A DNA stretch of 64,000 nt from assembly GCA_947471745.1 (NCBI GenBank), contig CANJKZ010000768.1, forward strand, positions 387,501 to 451,500. The letters run 5' to 3'. Numbering within the stretch: the stretch's first letter is position 1; each line of letters begins with the position of its first letter. The translations under genes and the position numbers were made by a program. This DNA is from Closterium sp. Naga37s-1 (Eukaryota; Streptophyta; Zygnematophyceae; Desmidiales; Closteriaceae). The notes beneath the pieces were generated by a model. The model was not told the DNA's origin. It made no database searches and was given only the letters and a program-made list of their open reading frames with translations. Below are positions 10,106 to 20,881 of the stretch, piece after piece.

Positions 10106-13100
10106 ATGGAGCGCCCCGCAGTTCTCATCCTGCTATGTAAGCACTGCCGTTTCTAGTACTATTGTCACTTGGTCGTTCTTCTCTCGTCCCTTCCTCCGAG
10201 TCGAGTCGACTCCCTCCACTGCTCTTCTCCCTTCCGCATGGATTGGCAGCTCCCGTGTCAACGCACGCCCCTCATCCTGACGACGATCATGCTCTGCTCT
10301 GCTCTGCTCCGCCCTGCCCTGCCCTCCCCGCCAGGTGCGGCGATCTTCACGGCTGCAACATCGGCGGCATCACCCCTCGCGCCAATTCGAGTCGAAGGAG
10401 TCCTCCCACGCGACGGCAACGTTTCTACAGCCGCATCTGCCGCATCTGCCGCCGCATCTGTCGCATCTGCCGCTCATGCGACGCCTCTCGGCGTGTGGAA
10501 AGGGAAGACTGTCGGTGAGTGTCTCAGACCTGTGTCATAACCCTGTCGCAATATAAAACATCTTTGTTTCACTATTTCACACTATTTTTCAGCTAGGGCG
10601 TTAGTCCTTTCGCTATAGGCGTACTAGTAGTAGTACCATTAGCAACGCAAGGCGCGTTTTGAGTCGACTCTAAACACTACAGACGTACGTACTACTAGGA
10701 GTACTGCTACTAGCAACACAAGGCGCGCTGAGCTGCAGCCGCAGTGCCTGCCAGCCAGGGTTTCACAGTAACGAATGTGTCGCTCGCACGCTTCACTTCA
10801 CGGTAGCATTGATGCTGGCTGCATGTGTTTCCGCGTGTGGTCCCATCCCATGATGATATGCCCAGAGAGCGTACGATTCTGGCAACGTACAGTGCGCCAC
10901 TGTGTTTTTAAGTCGACTCAAAAAAAGCATGTGTTTCCGCCCGCTTGTGTTCTCACGATGATCTGCCCCCTGAGCGATTCTGGTAACGTACGGTGTGCAC
11001 CACTGCGATCCATCGCATCGCAGGGCTAGCCACCCCATGCTAGCCAACCCAGGCTAGCCACCCCAGGCTAGCCACCCCAGGCTAGCCACCCCAGGCTAGC
11101 CACCCCAGGCTAGCCACCCCAGGCTAGCCACCCCAGGCTAGCCACCCCAGGCTAGCCACCCCAGGCTAACCACCCCAGGCTAGCCACCCCAGGCTAGCCA
11201 CCCCAGGCTAGCCACCCCAGGCTAGCCACCCCAGGCTAGCCACCCCAGGCTAGCCACCCCAGGCTAGCCACCCCAGGCTAGCCACCCCAGGCTAGCCACC
11301 CCAGGCTAGCCACCCCAGGCTAGCCACCCCAGGCTAGCCACCCCAGGCTAGCCACCCCAGGCTAGCCACCCCAGGCTAGCCACCCCAGGCTAGCCACCCC
11401 AGGCTAGCCACCCCAGGCTAGCCACCCAAGGCTAGCCACCCCAGGCTAGCCACCCCAGGCTAGCCACCCCATGGGCTAGCTACCTCAGGGCAACCTCAAG
11501 CCGTCAAAGGGAGGCTAGGCTATTTACCTCAGGGCAACTCCGCTCCTTTTATTCTATGTTGGACTATACGCTCAGACCCTAAAGCGTACAGCGTTTATAC
11601 GCTTGCGTATATACCCAAAACGCTATACGCTAGCTAGCTAATACGCTATACGCACTCAGAATGCTTTTGGGGCTGCCCGGGAAAAAAATCGTGAGTATAC
11701 GGAAAAATGCGGATTCTTCTGGTGAGCATTTCGCCGAAGTCGAAATGCAATTCGGCGGCCTAGGGAAGCGGGAATGTGCCTTGGAAGTTTTCTGGTAGTT
11801 CCAATTTGAACTTTCGATTTGTACCGCATTGAAACCCATCCTATCTACAAACTCCAACCTGTCAAAAAATACCCCCAACCACCTCACGCTCACGCTACTT
11901 ACCAGCCAGCCAGCCCAACGGCACTCCTCATCTCTAGTTTACATTCCCGCTTCCCAGCAGAGTTCCTTCCGATACCTACTTCTCCTTCTAGCGATCTACT
12001 CCACATCCCACCCCACCCACCATTCAGACTCTGGAAAATGCTAGGGAAGTCTTAGTGAGAATAGGGTAGAGAGTTCCTACCTTCCCGGATGTTGAGCACG
12101 ACGTATTTTTCACCCTGCCCAGAAAACTTTTTCCCCTGCCCGGAAAAGCGTATGCCCAATCTTACCCTTAAGCGTATCGCGTATACACGTTAGCGTATAT
12201 ACGATACGCGTTTATACGCTGAACGCGTATAATCCATCATAGCTTTTATTGCCTCCCCATGCGCCCGCCCTTCCCTCCGTGCCATCCCCATTATCTCAGT
12301 AAAATACGCGGCCAAGTTGCGTCTTCCTCACCTCATTACTGATCCTTTTACTGCACCCCCATGCGCCCCTTTCCCTACGTGCCATCCCCATTATCTCAGT
12401 AAAATACGTGGCCAAGCTGCATCCGACAAAGATCAACGGGAAATTAGTCGGAGACAAAGGGGCATCGGGGTCAGTCGTTTTGAAAGCCCTCCGGTACGTG
12501 TCTGAGTGATTTCAGTGTGCTATTTCAGTGTGCTTTTTCAGTCTATCGGTGTGATCTTCGGTTAATTTTCGTCTATTGGTGCTAGTATTGCAACATACAG
12601 TCAGCGATGCAGTTAGCGATTAAGCCAGCGATTGAACCAGCGCGAAAACATACCAGGTTGTGCCCTTTCTTGCTCCTCCCCCTTCATCCTCCCCAAATTC
12701 CACTTCTCCCTCCCCTGTCCCACCTCCTCCCCCTCCCCTGTGTCTCCTGTCCCACCTCCCCCCTCCCCTTTCTTGCCTCTTTCAATGCCCGACTACCAGA
12801 TACTCTTCAGGGGCGTATGCTAACATCTGGGATGTTCACGTCCTTACTTTTGAGTCGACTCAAAAACCCACCTTCGCGATTGCCTCTTTCCATGCCCTAT
12901 TACTTCCTATCACCAGATACTCTTCAGGGGCGTATGCTAACATCTGGGAAATTCACGTCCTTAACATACCATCTGGCGGGAAGGCCCCTTACGCAAAATT
13001 TGGAAAATCCTGTACTCCCGCCGACGACGACGTGGGTTTGCCGACATCTTGGGTGAACGTCACGAAGAATGGCAAGATGGCTCGCCGCAACCATTACAGC

Positions 13101-13247
13101 TTCGCGATCAAACTGGTTTTCGGGGCACATACTTTGGCGGAAGTGCGGAGAGCGTTGGCTGCTACCATGTCGGGTGGGAGTTTCCTGAGAGCTGGCCATT
13201 CGAAAAACGATAGGGCGCTCTGTGGAAAGATCACCAAGGTGGTGTAA
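10106..13247 (+). CDS. Unrecognised secreted protein, tandem paralogue copy 1 (4 exons)
   Basis: Exons: 10106-10136, 10335-10514, 12400-12493, and 12917-13247 (or 12800-13247). All borders are GT-AG, with phases 1, 1 and 2. The protein is about 211 residues (250 with the upstream acceptor). It starts MERPAVLILLCAAIFTAATS, a clear signal peptide, followed by a Ser/Ala-rich segment, a conserved KINGKLVGDKGASG block (exon 3), and a C-terminal domain with WVNVTKNGKMARRNHY, two cysteines and the ending CGKITKVV. I do not recognise the family and assign no function. The same exon sizes and phases in copy 2 (18565-20726) make the model convincing. Exon 4's 5' end, acceptor included, is duplicated 117 bp apart around the palindrome at 12848-12865, and both versions keep frame. 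Confidence 0.62.
11027..11475. repeat. 14-bp minisatellite (CTAGCCACCCCAGG)n, about 32 copies
   Basis: A near-perfect 14-bp tandem array lies in the intron between exons 2 and 3 of secreted-protein copy 1. It is very homogeneous, so recently expanded or homogenised. No equivalent is present in copy 2. Confidence 0.95.
12848..12865. repeat. Perfect 18-bp palindrome TTTTGAGTCGACTCAAAA between duplicated exon starts
   Basis: This is a clear member of the palindromic-spacer family. The arms of the flanking direct duplication are about 12765-12846 and 12873-12962, each containing an AG acceptor and the start of exon 4. The palindrome is translated in frame (TFESTQKP) if the upstream acceptor is used. 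Confidence 0.85.
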
Positions 13248-13317
13248 CAAGTGGCTCATCTCATCTGGTGTAGTTTTACGTTTTTATTGGCTCATGTTAT
13301 ATCGGGGACAGGGATGC

Positions 13318-13760
13318 TGTTGGAAACAATTGATTTAGCGCCTCTGTCGTGTCGAAACACCAAGTCAGAAGCGAAGCGAAACACATCGAAGCATTAGCGA
13401 GTCAACCCTCGGAGGTTGAATAACTGCTGTAGGTTACGCGAAAGTCACAGGTCAGTGACCTTTGACCTGACAAGTACAGCACGATAGCAAGGACAAACAA
13501 CTGACTCGCTATTGAGCAGTTGCCCAAGTCGTCACTGTATCGAACCGCAATAGCAACAGTAAAACGGTTATTAACTATAGCTCTTCGTATTCCTTGTACT
13601 CTTATAAAAGCCTGGATCTCTTTGTTTTAATCAATCTACTTTGCCCTCACATACCAGCGCAAGGTGGTTCACAAACTTCTCATTAAACGCTTCCGCTATT
13701 ACATTGTCCTACTCAGAATTTAGTCCTGCAAAGATCCTAAGGGCTTTTCTCAGCCCAACA
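13318..13760 (+). mobile_element. Solo LTR of copia family B
   Basis: A 443-bp sequence begins TGTTGGAAACAA and ends GCCCAACA. It is flanked by the direct 5-bp target-site duplication GATGC (13313-13317 and 13761-13765). It matches the 5' LTR of the B element at 54115-54561 along its length, in opposite orientation. No PBS or coding sequence is attached, so it is the product of LTR-LTR recombination. It landed just downstream of secreted-protein copy 1. Confidence 0.92.
13601..13610 (+). promoter_or_regulatory. Probable TATA box of the family B LTR promoter
   Basis: CTTATAAAAG lies in the downstream half of the LTR and is preceded by conserved TCCTTGTACT. The 5' LTR at 54115-54561 carries a TATATATA variant at the same place. 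Confidence 0.5.
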
Positions 13761-13765
13761 GATGC

Positions 13766-15534
13766 TACTTGAAAAGTCTTTTGGGTTAAAGCTTCTTTGC
13801 CACCTACGCTATTGCGGTCTCAATTCAAGCCAACCAAGTAATACACCTCGCCACCACACGGTGCTGCAGAGCTGTCACATGCATAATGTCGGGGAAGAGA
13901 AGAAAGGGAAGGGACAGCTCAGGAGGCGCCATGGAACATGGCAAGAGAGAGACTGCTGGATTGCCTCCCCGGAGAGAGATATGATGTTCGATTGTCCTAC
14001 ACCGCCGGAATAGATCGCGATAATGACCTACTAAATGCCATCGAGTTGACACATTCTATGAGGTGCTGCCGAGTGGCGGAACGACGTGGAGCGGACAGGA
14101 AATATTATTTCTCTCAACAATAAAACATTTAAATTGTTACGTGTGCAATTCAGCGAGAGATCGCGGATTTCCTTATCGAGGCAAACAATAACGGCGTATG
14201 GTCGAACCACGGGTTACTAGCTGAGGCCTGCGTGCAGCTCGGGTGCGATGTGCGATTGGGGTGGTTGGGCGAATCTCGCGAGGTGGTAATGGGAAAGAGA
14301 GGTCGCAGTATGTAATTGTGCGAGTAGGTCTCCTTACGAAGGTGCACTCGAGTTTGCCGACAAAGAATTCGTTCAGTTGGTCGCACGTTCGATTTCGCTT
14401 CAACCGAGCTGTTACCACGTTTTGATCGCGGAAATTCGCGTAATCTCGCGGAAAATCGCAATTCGGTCGCCTGTTGTGAACTGGTTGATGTTACAACGAG
14501 GGCTGACGTCCCTCAGTTCCCCTCCCCCACCCTGCAACCTCATGCAAGCCAAGCCGACCGAGCCCCTCTTATCGGGAAAAGATCATACAGGGGCCGAACA
14601 GTGCCAGAGGGGTGATCGACCAGGGGCCGAGAGGCCTGGAACTTACCAAACCGCTGAGCAAGGAGGGATTAACAGAGGGAATTTGTTTATTGCACGTAAT
14701 TCTGTTACTAGTGGCATGTACCGGCTCGCATTTTCGCTCGGGTGTCGTTTAGCGAGCCGAATCTACTGGGAACTCTTGGGCAGCGAAAAAAACTAAAACT
14801 CATAGGGAACCTGGATGTAATTTCAGGATGGATCAACCCTAGAAAAGAGGACCTTCCTGGTATTTAGGGTTGATGCCTCCCGAATCGCATCCGTTTCCGA
14901 ATGGGTAATAATTTATTTTCCTGTGCGTTTCCGATCGGGTAGGTGATATGTATCACCCAGAATATATTATGTTGTTACGTACTCACGATTTGACACGCCC
15001 ATTTTTTATTTGAGAAGGCGACGCGCGCGCTGTAGTAGACGGCGGTCAAAACCCTGAACACAAACTTCGGTTTGTTTTAGCAATTTCTTCTACTCATGGT
15101 TCGGCGCGTTCGCCGAGTCGTTTGGTCAGCTCCGGGTTGAAATCTTACGGTCGAGATTTTCCGGCCCTACTTTGATCATCCTCTGGCACTGCTCGGCCCC
15201 AATATGATATTTTCCCCCTCTTATCCGCCCCCACTTCCTATTCCAGCCAGCCCTGTAGCCGCCCCCGTGCAAGCCAACTCCCTCCCTCACACTTCACTGC
15301 CTCTTCCAACCAGCCCAGCAGCAGCAGGCACCCCAACTAACCCCTCACCAAAGCCAATTTCATCCCTCACCGCCTCTTCCAACTAACCCGTCACCCTAGC
15401 CAACCCAACCTGTCCGTAATAACCACTAAACTCGTCTCGCTCACCTCACCTATTTGCGCAAGTCTCACCCAACTCCCTCGTTCCTCGTTCCTTCTTAGCC
15501 CCACCTCACTTAATTAGTCCCTCGCTTCTCGTTC
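13766..15534. other. Intergenic DNA between the two secreted-protein paralogues
   Basis: No convincing gene. Short ORFs lack support. 14470-14540 resembles 9134-9200 upstream of copy 1, as expected for a segmental duplication. 15200-15530 is C-rich low-complexity DNA. The Tc1-like element sits at the right end. Confidence 0.5.
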
Positions 15535-15536
15535 TA

Positions 15537-17135
15537 CAGTGAACGAAATAATTGTCCATATGTTCATGTTTCAAGACATGAACGGGCATTAGTGGCCATG
15601 GTGATTAAGCCTTAATAACTGGACCACATGAGGTTAAAGCCTGAAGGGTTGTACATCTAAACACGCTGCATGTTGGCCATAAACTCGGTTAAACAAGCAG
15701 CGAATATAGAAATAGGCAAATACTAGCATAAGGACAGTTTTTTACAATTACAGTCACACATGCAAAGCAAGCAGAATCTAGTACTTGGTCCAGCGACCCT
15801 TGGCCTTGAGCACAGCCCGCACACGCCTAGGCATGCTGTCGATCAACTCACTGCACCAAGCCGCAGGGATTTTCTCCCATTCCACTTGTACTCTGTCCCA
15901 TAGCTCGAGAATGCCTGCAGGGGGGTGGGGGTAAGCAAGCAGCTGCTTCTTCAAGTAAACCCACAGATGTTCTATGGGGTTGAGGTCCGGACTAGATGCT
16001 GGCCATGGGAGCACAGAGTACGGCTGCTCGGCAAGGTAAATTTTAACCATCTTGCATGTATGCTTCGGGTCATTGTCATGCTGGAACACAACGGTCTCGG
16101 GATCAAACTCGTAATGCTCAATAGTCTGCTGCAGCTCATCCTGCAGGATTGAATGGTACAACTCGCCGTTCATTCTTCCCTCTATCTTGCACATGAAACC
16201 CGCGCCGTTGTATGTCATGCACCCCCAAATCATGATGGAGCCGCCGCCATGTTTGACGGTCTGTTTCACATGGTGCGGCTCCATGTGACAGTCCTCCCTA
16301 ATCCAGGCCCAACTACGGCCGTCGCTACTAAACCGGCAGATCTTCGTTTTGTCGCTCCACACCACACGTTTCCAGTCGTCGATCGTCCAGTGCTGATGGT
16401 CCTTGGCCCACTGTCTGCGGTCCTTGACATTTTTCGCCGATAATCTAGGCTTCGACGGCTTTTCTACCGCCCTAACTCTGTGCCGCTTGGGAGTGTTTCG
16501 CACGGTGGCACCCGTGACACTGATGCCGTGCGATGAGGAGATCATTCCCGCTGCCGCCTCGGCGGATTTCGATTCACCAGACACTATCGACCTTATAACT
16601 ATCCTCGCAATTTGCTCTGGTAACTTGCGCGGCCGACCAGGTTTCGCCGGGGACGGCACTAGCTCGTCGAACGTTTTCGGACCGAGGTGGCGGAGGAGCT
16701 CGTCATGAACTGCAGACTTTGAAACTCCCAACTCCTGCGCAATTTGGCGGTAACTACGCCCCTCCGCAATTCGCTGCATGATCCGCTTCTGTTTCTCCTC
16801 GCTAAGGCGCTTCATGCTGCGGGGGTGTTAGCGCTACTCGTAAATCGTAGTATCCGCCCGTAATCTCCTGTGTACCTAATTAGTCTAGATCTAACAGCGC
16901 ACCAAATAAGGAGCGGGACATTTCGGAAAGATTTGTCCGTGTGGGGTGTCGAGAGGGAAGAGCTGACTCGTTAGAGCAAGAGGTTTTGTGGGGGCTATAG
17001 GTAGCCTACACAAACTCGTAACAGTCAACCCTAAGCCCTGTATGCAATATGCTTATTACAAAACTTGTTAAGGCCCCAATTGGGTGGAAGTTATCATACA
17101 TTTCGAATGCATAAGGACAATATTTTCGTTCAGTG
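15537..17135 (-). mobile_element. Tc1/mariner-superfamily DNA transposon, apparently complete
   Basis: A 1,599-bp element is bounded by terminal inverted repeats starting CAGTGAACGAAATAATTGTC (left) and CACTGAACGAAAATATTGTC (right, reverse complement). A TA target duplication lies on each side (15535-15536 and 17136-17137). It encodes one uninterrupted transposase on the minus strand. Complete ends plus an intact ORF suggest it is young and perhaps autonomous. Confidence 0.93.
15778..16815 (-). CDS. Tc1-like transposase, DD34E
   Basis: 345 residues with no frame breaks. The N terminus has a helix-turn-helix DNA-binding region (RSYRQIAQELGVSKSAVHDE, about residues 19-38), followed by a GRPRKL hook. 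The DDE catalytic domain shows the first Asp in VVWSDKTK and the second in FQHDNDPKH, then SPDLNPIEHLW with 34 residues between the second Asp and Glu. The conserved GGGSIMIWGC motif is present. The protein binds its own inverted repeats and moves the element by cut-and-paste. It starts at ATG 16815 and occupies most of the element. The DD34E spacing marks Tc1-like elements rather than the DD39D mariners usual in flowering plants. Confidence 0.93.
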   Translation of the reverse strand: MKRLSEEKQKRIMQRIAEGRSYRQIAQELGVSKSAVHDELLRHLGPKTFDELVPSPAKPGRPRKLPEQIARIVIRSIVSGESKSAEAAAGMISSSHGISVTGATVRNTPKRHRVRAVEKPSKPRLSAKNVKDRRQWAKDHQHWTIDDWKRVVWSDKTKICRFSSDGRSWAWIREDCHMEPHHVKQTVKHGGGSIMIWGCMTYNGAGFMCKIEGRMNGELYHSILQDELQQTIEHYEFDPETVVFQHDNDPKHTCKMVKIYLAEQPYSVLPWPASSPDLNPIEHLWVYLKKQLLAYPHPPAGILELWDRVQVEWEKIPAAWCSELIDSMPRRVRAVLKAKGRWTKY

Positions 17136-17137
17136 TA

Positions 17138-18564
17138 GGTCTGACGGCGTGATGACGTGTGCTATAACGCGCCGCTTCCTCGAGTTGCAAGGATGCAACG
17201 TCAGATTTTTGGATTTTGGAAACTAAAAAATGTCGGAACGTTGTCAATCGTCTGGAGAAAATAACAAAGCAGACTCTGTTTGTCGGACAAAGGGGATGTT
17301 TTTCGGGCAGTTTGTCGGAATGAAGCGCCGCCCCGGCGCCACGCTCGCTTTCTCACGTCCAATAGTTTTGCAGCTTCCCCCGATGCAGCTGTGCGCCTCC
17401 CTCGACGCACAGCTGCACCGGGCCTCTCTCTCGACACGAGAGTCGAGACTCGACGCGATACATGTACGTACGCCGCCCCGCACGGGTGGTGTGGGTGGGC
17501 ACCGGGCACGTGGTAAAAGAAGTGTTCTTTCTAAGGCGTCTCAAACCACACACCCTTTATCACGTGGCTCTGCAGCTTCTCCATCCACCCCTTGATACGC
17601 CGCCGCCCCGCACGAGTGGTGTGGGTGATAGCTTCACGGCTGCGGCGGCTTCAGCCATCGCCGCCGCAGAGCCACTCATATCCGAACCCAAACCGCCGAG
17701 GAATGCACGAACCCTATCCGAACTTCAAGGGAATCCTATCCCGGGATGGGAGGATAGGATCCCACATACAAAGTGCGCTCTCAGGTACCTATACCTTCAA
17801 GGGCGCGCCCCGCGGCGCGAATACTAGTAGCGTGCGGCTGCCGTCGCTGCAGTGTCACTCGTCCCAATTAACCCAGTGCCCTTGAACCCTCGGAATGAGA
17901 AGATGATAGAACCCAGCTTCAAGGGAGCGGCTTCATATTCCGAGGGTTTCCAAGAAACCTCCAAGGTAGGCTACCAGTGACGAGGGATGCCCGCTCTACA
18001 AAATTCGTGTTCATTCATTCCCTCCAAACTTCCCTCCGACAGTGGTGATCACGAGGTTACCTCCAACTAAGAAGCATGTTCACGCACCCGCCCCATGCCG
18101 CCGACTTTTGAGACGTCTCAAAAGAGCGGCGACCACGAGGTTACCTCCAACTACTGTAACAAACATGTTCACGCACCCGCCCCGTGCCGCAGTGGTTGCA
18201 GAGCAAGAATAGATTCCCTGCTTCATGCATCGGAGCTGCTCAAGGCTCTGCCGTAGAGCCCGCGCCTGGCATTCTATTTTCGACCAATCAGCTTCTTCTT
18301 CCATAATGCATGGGAGTTGCGCAAGGCTTTGCAGAGCCGCACGGCGCGTCGAGTTGAGTTTTTTCGATTCCACTCAAAATGTCAGCTCGATTTGGGTTAG
18401 AACGAAGTGACGGAGTATTAACTAGTTCCCTCCGAGTCTCATCTCATCCTCACAACATCACTTCTCTTTTTTAAGTCGCATTCAGCCTCACTTCTCTGTC
18501 TAGTAGTCCTACCAATCATCAGGACTTTTGAGGCGCCTCAAAAGTAGTCCTGCCAATCATCAGG
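17138..18564. other. Upstream region of secreted-protein copy 2, with duplications
   Basis: No supported gene. It is homologous to 9590-10105. Two palindromic spacers with flanking direct repeats are clear: TTTTGAGACGTCTCAAAA (18106-18123, arms about 18049-18102 and 18132-18190) and TTTTGAGGCGCCTCAAAA (18526-18543, arms about 18502-18525 and 18544-18566). A degenerate one lies at 17527-17545 between copies of CGCCGCCCCGCACGGGTGGT. Confidence 0.65.
18387..18405 (+). promoter_or_regulatory. 19-bp element conserved between the paralogous promoters (copy 2)
   Basis: It is identical to 10008-10026 and lies 160 bp before the ATG at 18565. The extra distance is accounted for by local duplications around the palindrome at 18526. 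Confidence 0.4.
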
Positions 18565-20726
18565 ATGGAGCTACCCTCGGCATCATGTCTCTTTGGCGTC
18601 CTGCTCCCGCTCTTAGGTAAGCCCAACCGCTCCCGCTTTTACTTCGACGTGATCCAACTCTCTCTCCCTCTCCGTTTCCGAGACTCTCCACTGCTCTTTC
18701 CCTCCTGTTGCAACCACTTGGCCCACGCAGCTTCTGCTTCAGCTTCTGTAAAACCTGGCATGAACTACTGCAGTGCTACTAGCAAAGCAGCGTGATGTTC
18801 TTTACTTTTGCTGGATTTTCTCCGCCTGTCATTGGCTGAGGCTGTGGATTCTGTGTAATGTGGATTCTGAGGCAGTTGGTTCCTGACAGTTCCATTGTAC
18901 ATTTACGCCCCCCATCGTGACGACGCTCATGTTCTCACCTGCTCTGCTCTACTCTACCATGCTCTGCTCTCTGCTCTACCCTGCTCTACTCTACCCTGCT
19001 ATCCCCTGCTCTGCTCTACTCTACCCTGCTATCCCCTGCTCTGCTCTACTCTACCCTGCTATCCCCTGCTCTGCTCTACTCTACCCTGCTATCCCCTACT
19101 CTGCTCTCTGCTCTGCCCTGCCCTGCCCTGCCCTGCCCTGCCCTGCCCTGCCCTGCCCTGCCCTGCCCTGCCCTGCCCTGCTCGCCAGGTTCGGCGCTCT
19201 TCACGGCTGCAGCGTCTGAGGCATCAGTCCTCGTCAGTCGTGACTGGCACTGCCATTGCTCCCACACGATGGCAGTGCTTCAACTATCGTGTCTGCCGCA
19301 TCTGCCCTTCTCTGCCCTGCCTTTCCCGCCAGGTGTGGCGCTCTTTACAGGTGCTGCAGCGTCTGCGACATCAGTCCCCGCACCATTCCTCCCAAACGAC
19401 GGCACCGCATCCACCTCATCTGCCGCAACTGCTGCTCATGTGAAGCCACGTTTCAAAGGGAAAACTGTCAGTAAGTGACCCAGTAAATCGCTCCTTTCGC
19501 AGTTCTAGGAGTCAGTTCAGTGCTCCTGCAAATGTCTCATCTTGCGTATCCCTGCCTATCCCTGCCTACCTCAGTAAAATACATGGGCAATGTGCGTCTT
19601 TCTCGTTACTGATCCTCTTACTTCCTCCCCATGCGCCCCTATCCCTGCCTATCCCTGCCTATCCCTTCCCTTCCTCCCACTAAGATTAATTCCCATGCGC
19701 CCCTATCCCTTCCATTCATCCTCTTTACTTATCCTATTACTGCCACCCCATCTGCCCCTATCCCTGCCTATCCCTGTCCCTCCCATTATCTCAGTAAAAT
19801 ACGTGGGCAATCTGCGTCCCACTAAGATCAATGGGAAAGTGGTTGGCGACAAAGGGGCATCGGGGAAAATCGTAATGAAGGGCATCAGGTACGTGCGTCT
19901 CCATGTGATTCTCGTTTGCGGTTTCAGTCTTCTAGTTCTAGTATCAGGTACGTCTCAGTGCGATGTGAGTCAATCAGTGCTAGTATTGCAACATACAGAC
20001 AGCGATGCAGTCAGCGAGTGAGCCATGTTTCGAGTCGACTCAAAACACGATTCAAGTTTGCAGTTTCAGTCTATTAGTCCTCGTATAGTATTGCAACATA
20101 CAGTCAGCACTGCAGACAGCGATGGTGTCAGCAATTGAGCCAGCACGAGACATAGCAGGTTGTGCCCTTTCTTGCTCCTGTTAATATGGCCCCTTACACT
20201 CCCACCCCCCCTTCGCCCTCCCCTTTCCCCACCCCCCTCTTCACCTTTCCCATCCCCCCGTTCTCCCTCCTCCCCACCCCGTCCCATCTCCTTCTCCCCG
20301 AATTCCACTTCCCCCTCCCCTGTCCCACCTCAACCCCTTCCCTGTGTCCTGCCCCTGTCCTTCTATCGCAACTGCCTCTTTCATTGTCCTGTTACCAGAT
20401 ATGCGTCAACATCATATGCTAGCAGCTTGTTTTTCCAAGTCTTGAACATTGCATCGGGAGGGGAGCCACCTTCCACAAGCTTCGGAGCCTCATGTATTCC
20501 CAATGGCTTCGAACCGCCCATGAGCAAAACCTGGGTGGAGGTCACGAGCAGCAAGAGCGCGCGCCGCAAGCGGTACAACTTTATTGTGAAAGAGTTTTCA
20601 GGGGCAAAGAGCTTGACGGAGGTGCGGAGCGCGATGGATTCTGCAATGACGATGGGGAGGTTCTTGAGAGTTAACCATTCGAGCAACAAGCTGGTGCTCT
20701 GTGGGAAGATCACCAAGGTGGTGTAA
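18565..20726 (+). CDS. Unrecognised secreted protein, tandem paralogue copy 2 (4 exons)
   Basis: Exons: 18565-18616, 19333-19470 (alternative start 19189), 19795-19888 and 20399-20726. Phases (1, 1, 2) and the 94-bp third exon match copy 1. The protein is about 203 residues: signal peptide MELPSASCLFGVLLPLLG, a Ser/Thr/Ala-rich stretch, the KINGKVVGDKGASG block, then a C-terminal domain with SKTWVEVTSSKSARRKRYNF, a conserved cysteine pair and the same CGKITKVV end. I do not recognise the family. A second acceptor 144 bp upstream of exon 2 opens a duplicate of the exon start that stays in frame. Tail fragments of this gene follow it at 20727-20881, 28490-28735 and 36117-36185. Confidence 0.65.
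18941..19183. repeat. 30-bp CT-rich repeat and (CCCTG)n array
   Basis: Four to five 30-bp units of the CTACTCTACCCTGCTATCCC type are followed by about 15 tandem CCCTG pentamers (to 19180). They sit in the first intron of secreted-protein copy 2, just before the duplicated acceptor. Copy 1 has a short precursor-like CTGCTCTGCTCC run at the same place. Confidence 0.9.
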
Positions 20727-20881
20727 CGAACAAGTGGTTCAATTAATGTAGCTTTGTGTACGGTGGTATAAGAATGAGAGGCCATGACTAGTGGCAGATT
20801 CTCGAGAGTTAACCATTCGAGCAACAAGCTGGTGCTCTGTGGGAAGTTGATCAAGGTGGTGTAACGTGTACAGTTCAATTG
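20727..20881 (+). pseudogene. Duplicated 3' tail of secreted-protein copy 2
   Basis: After the stop codon at 20724-20726, a second copy of the tail (FLRVNHSSNKLVLCGK, KVV, stop) appears at about 20795-20865. The A1 retroelement inserted in its 3' flank at AATTG. Confidence 0.7.

Noticed and set aside
11027-11475. Regular short repeats resembling a CRISPR array
   Set aside because: Units are a contiguous 14-bp tandem with no unique spacers, in an intron of a plant gene.
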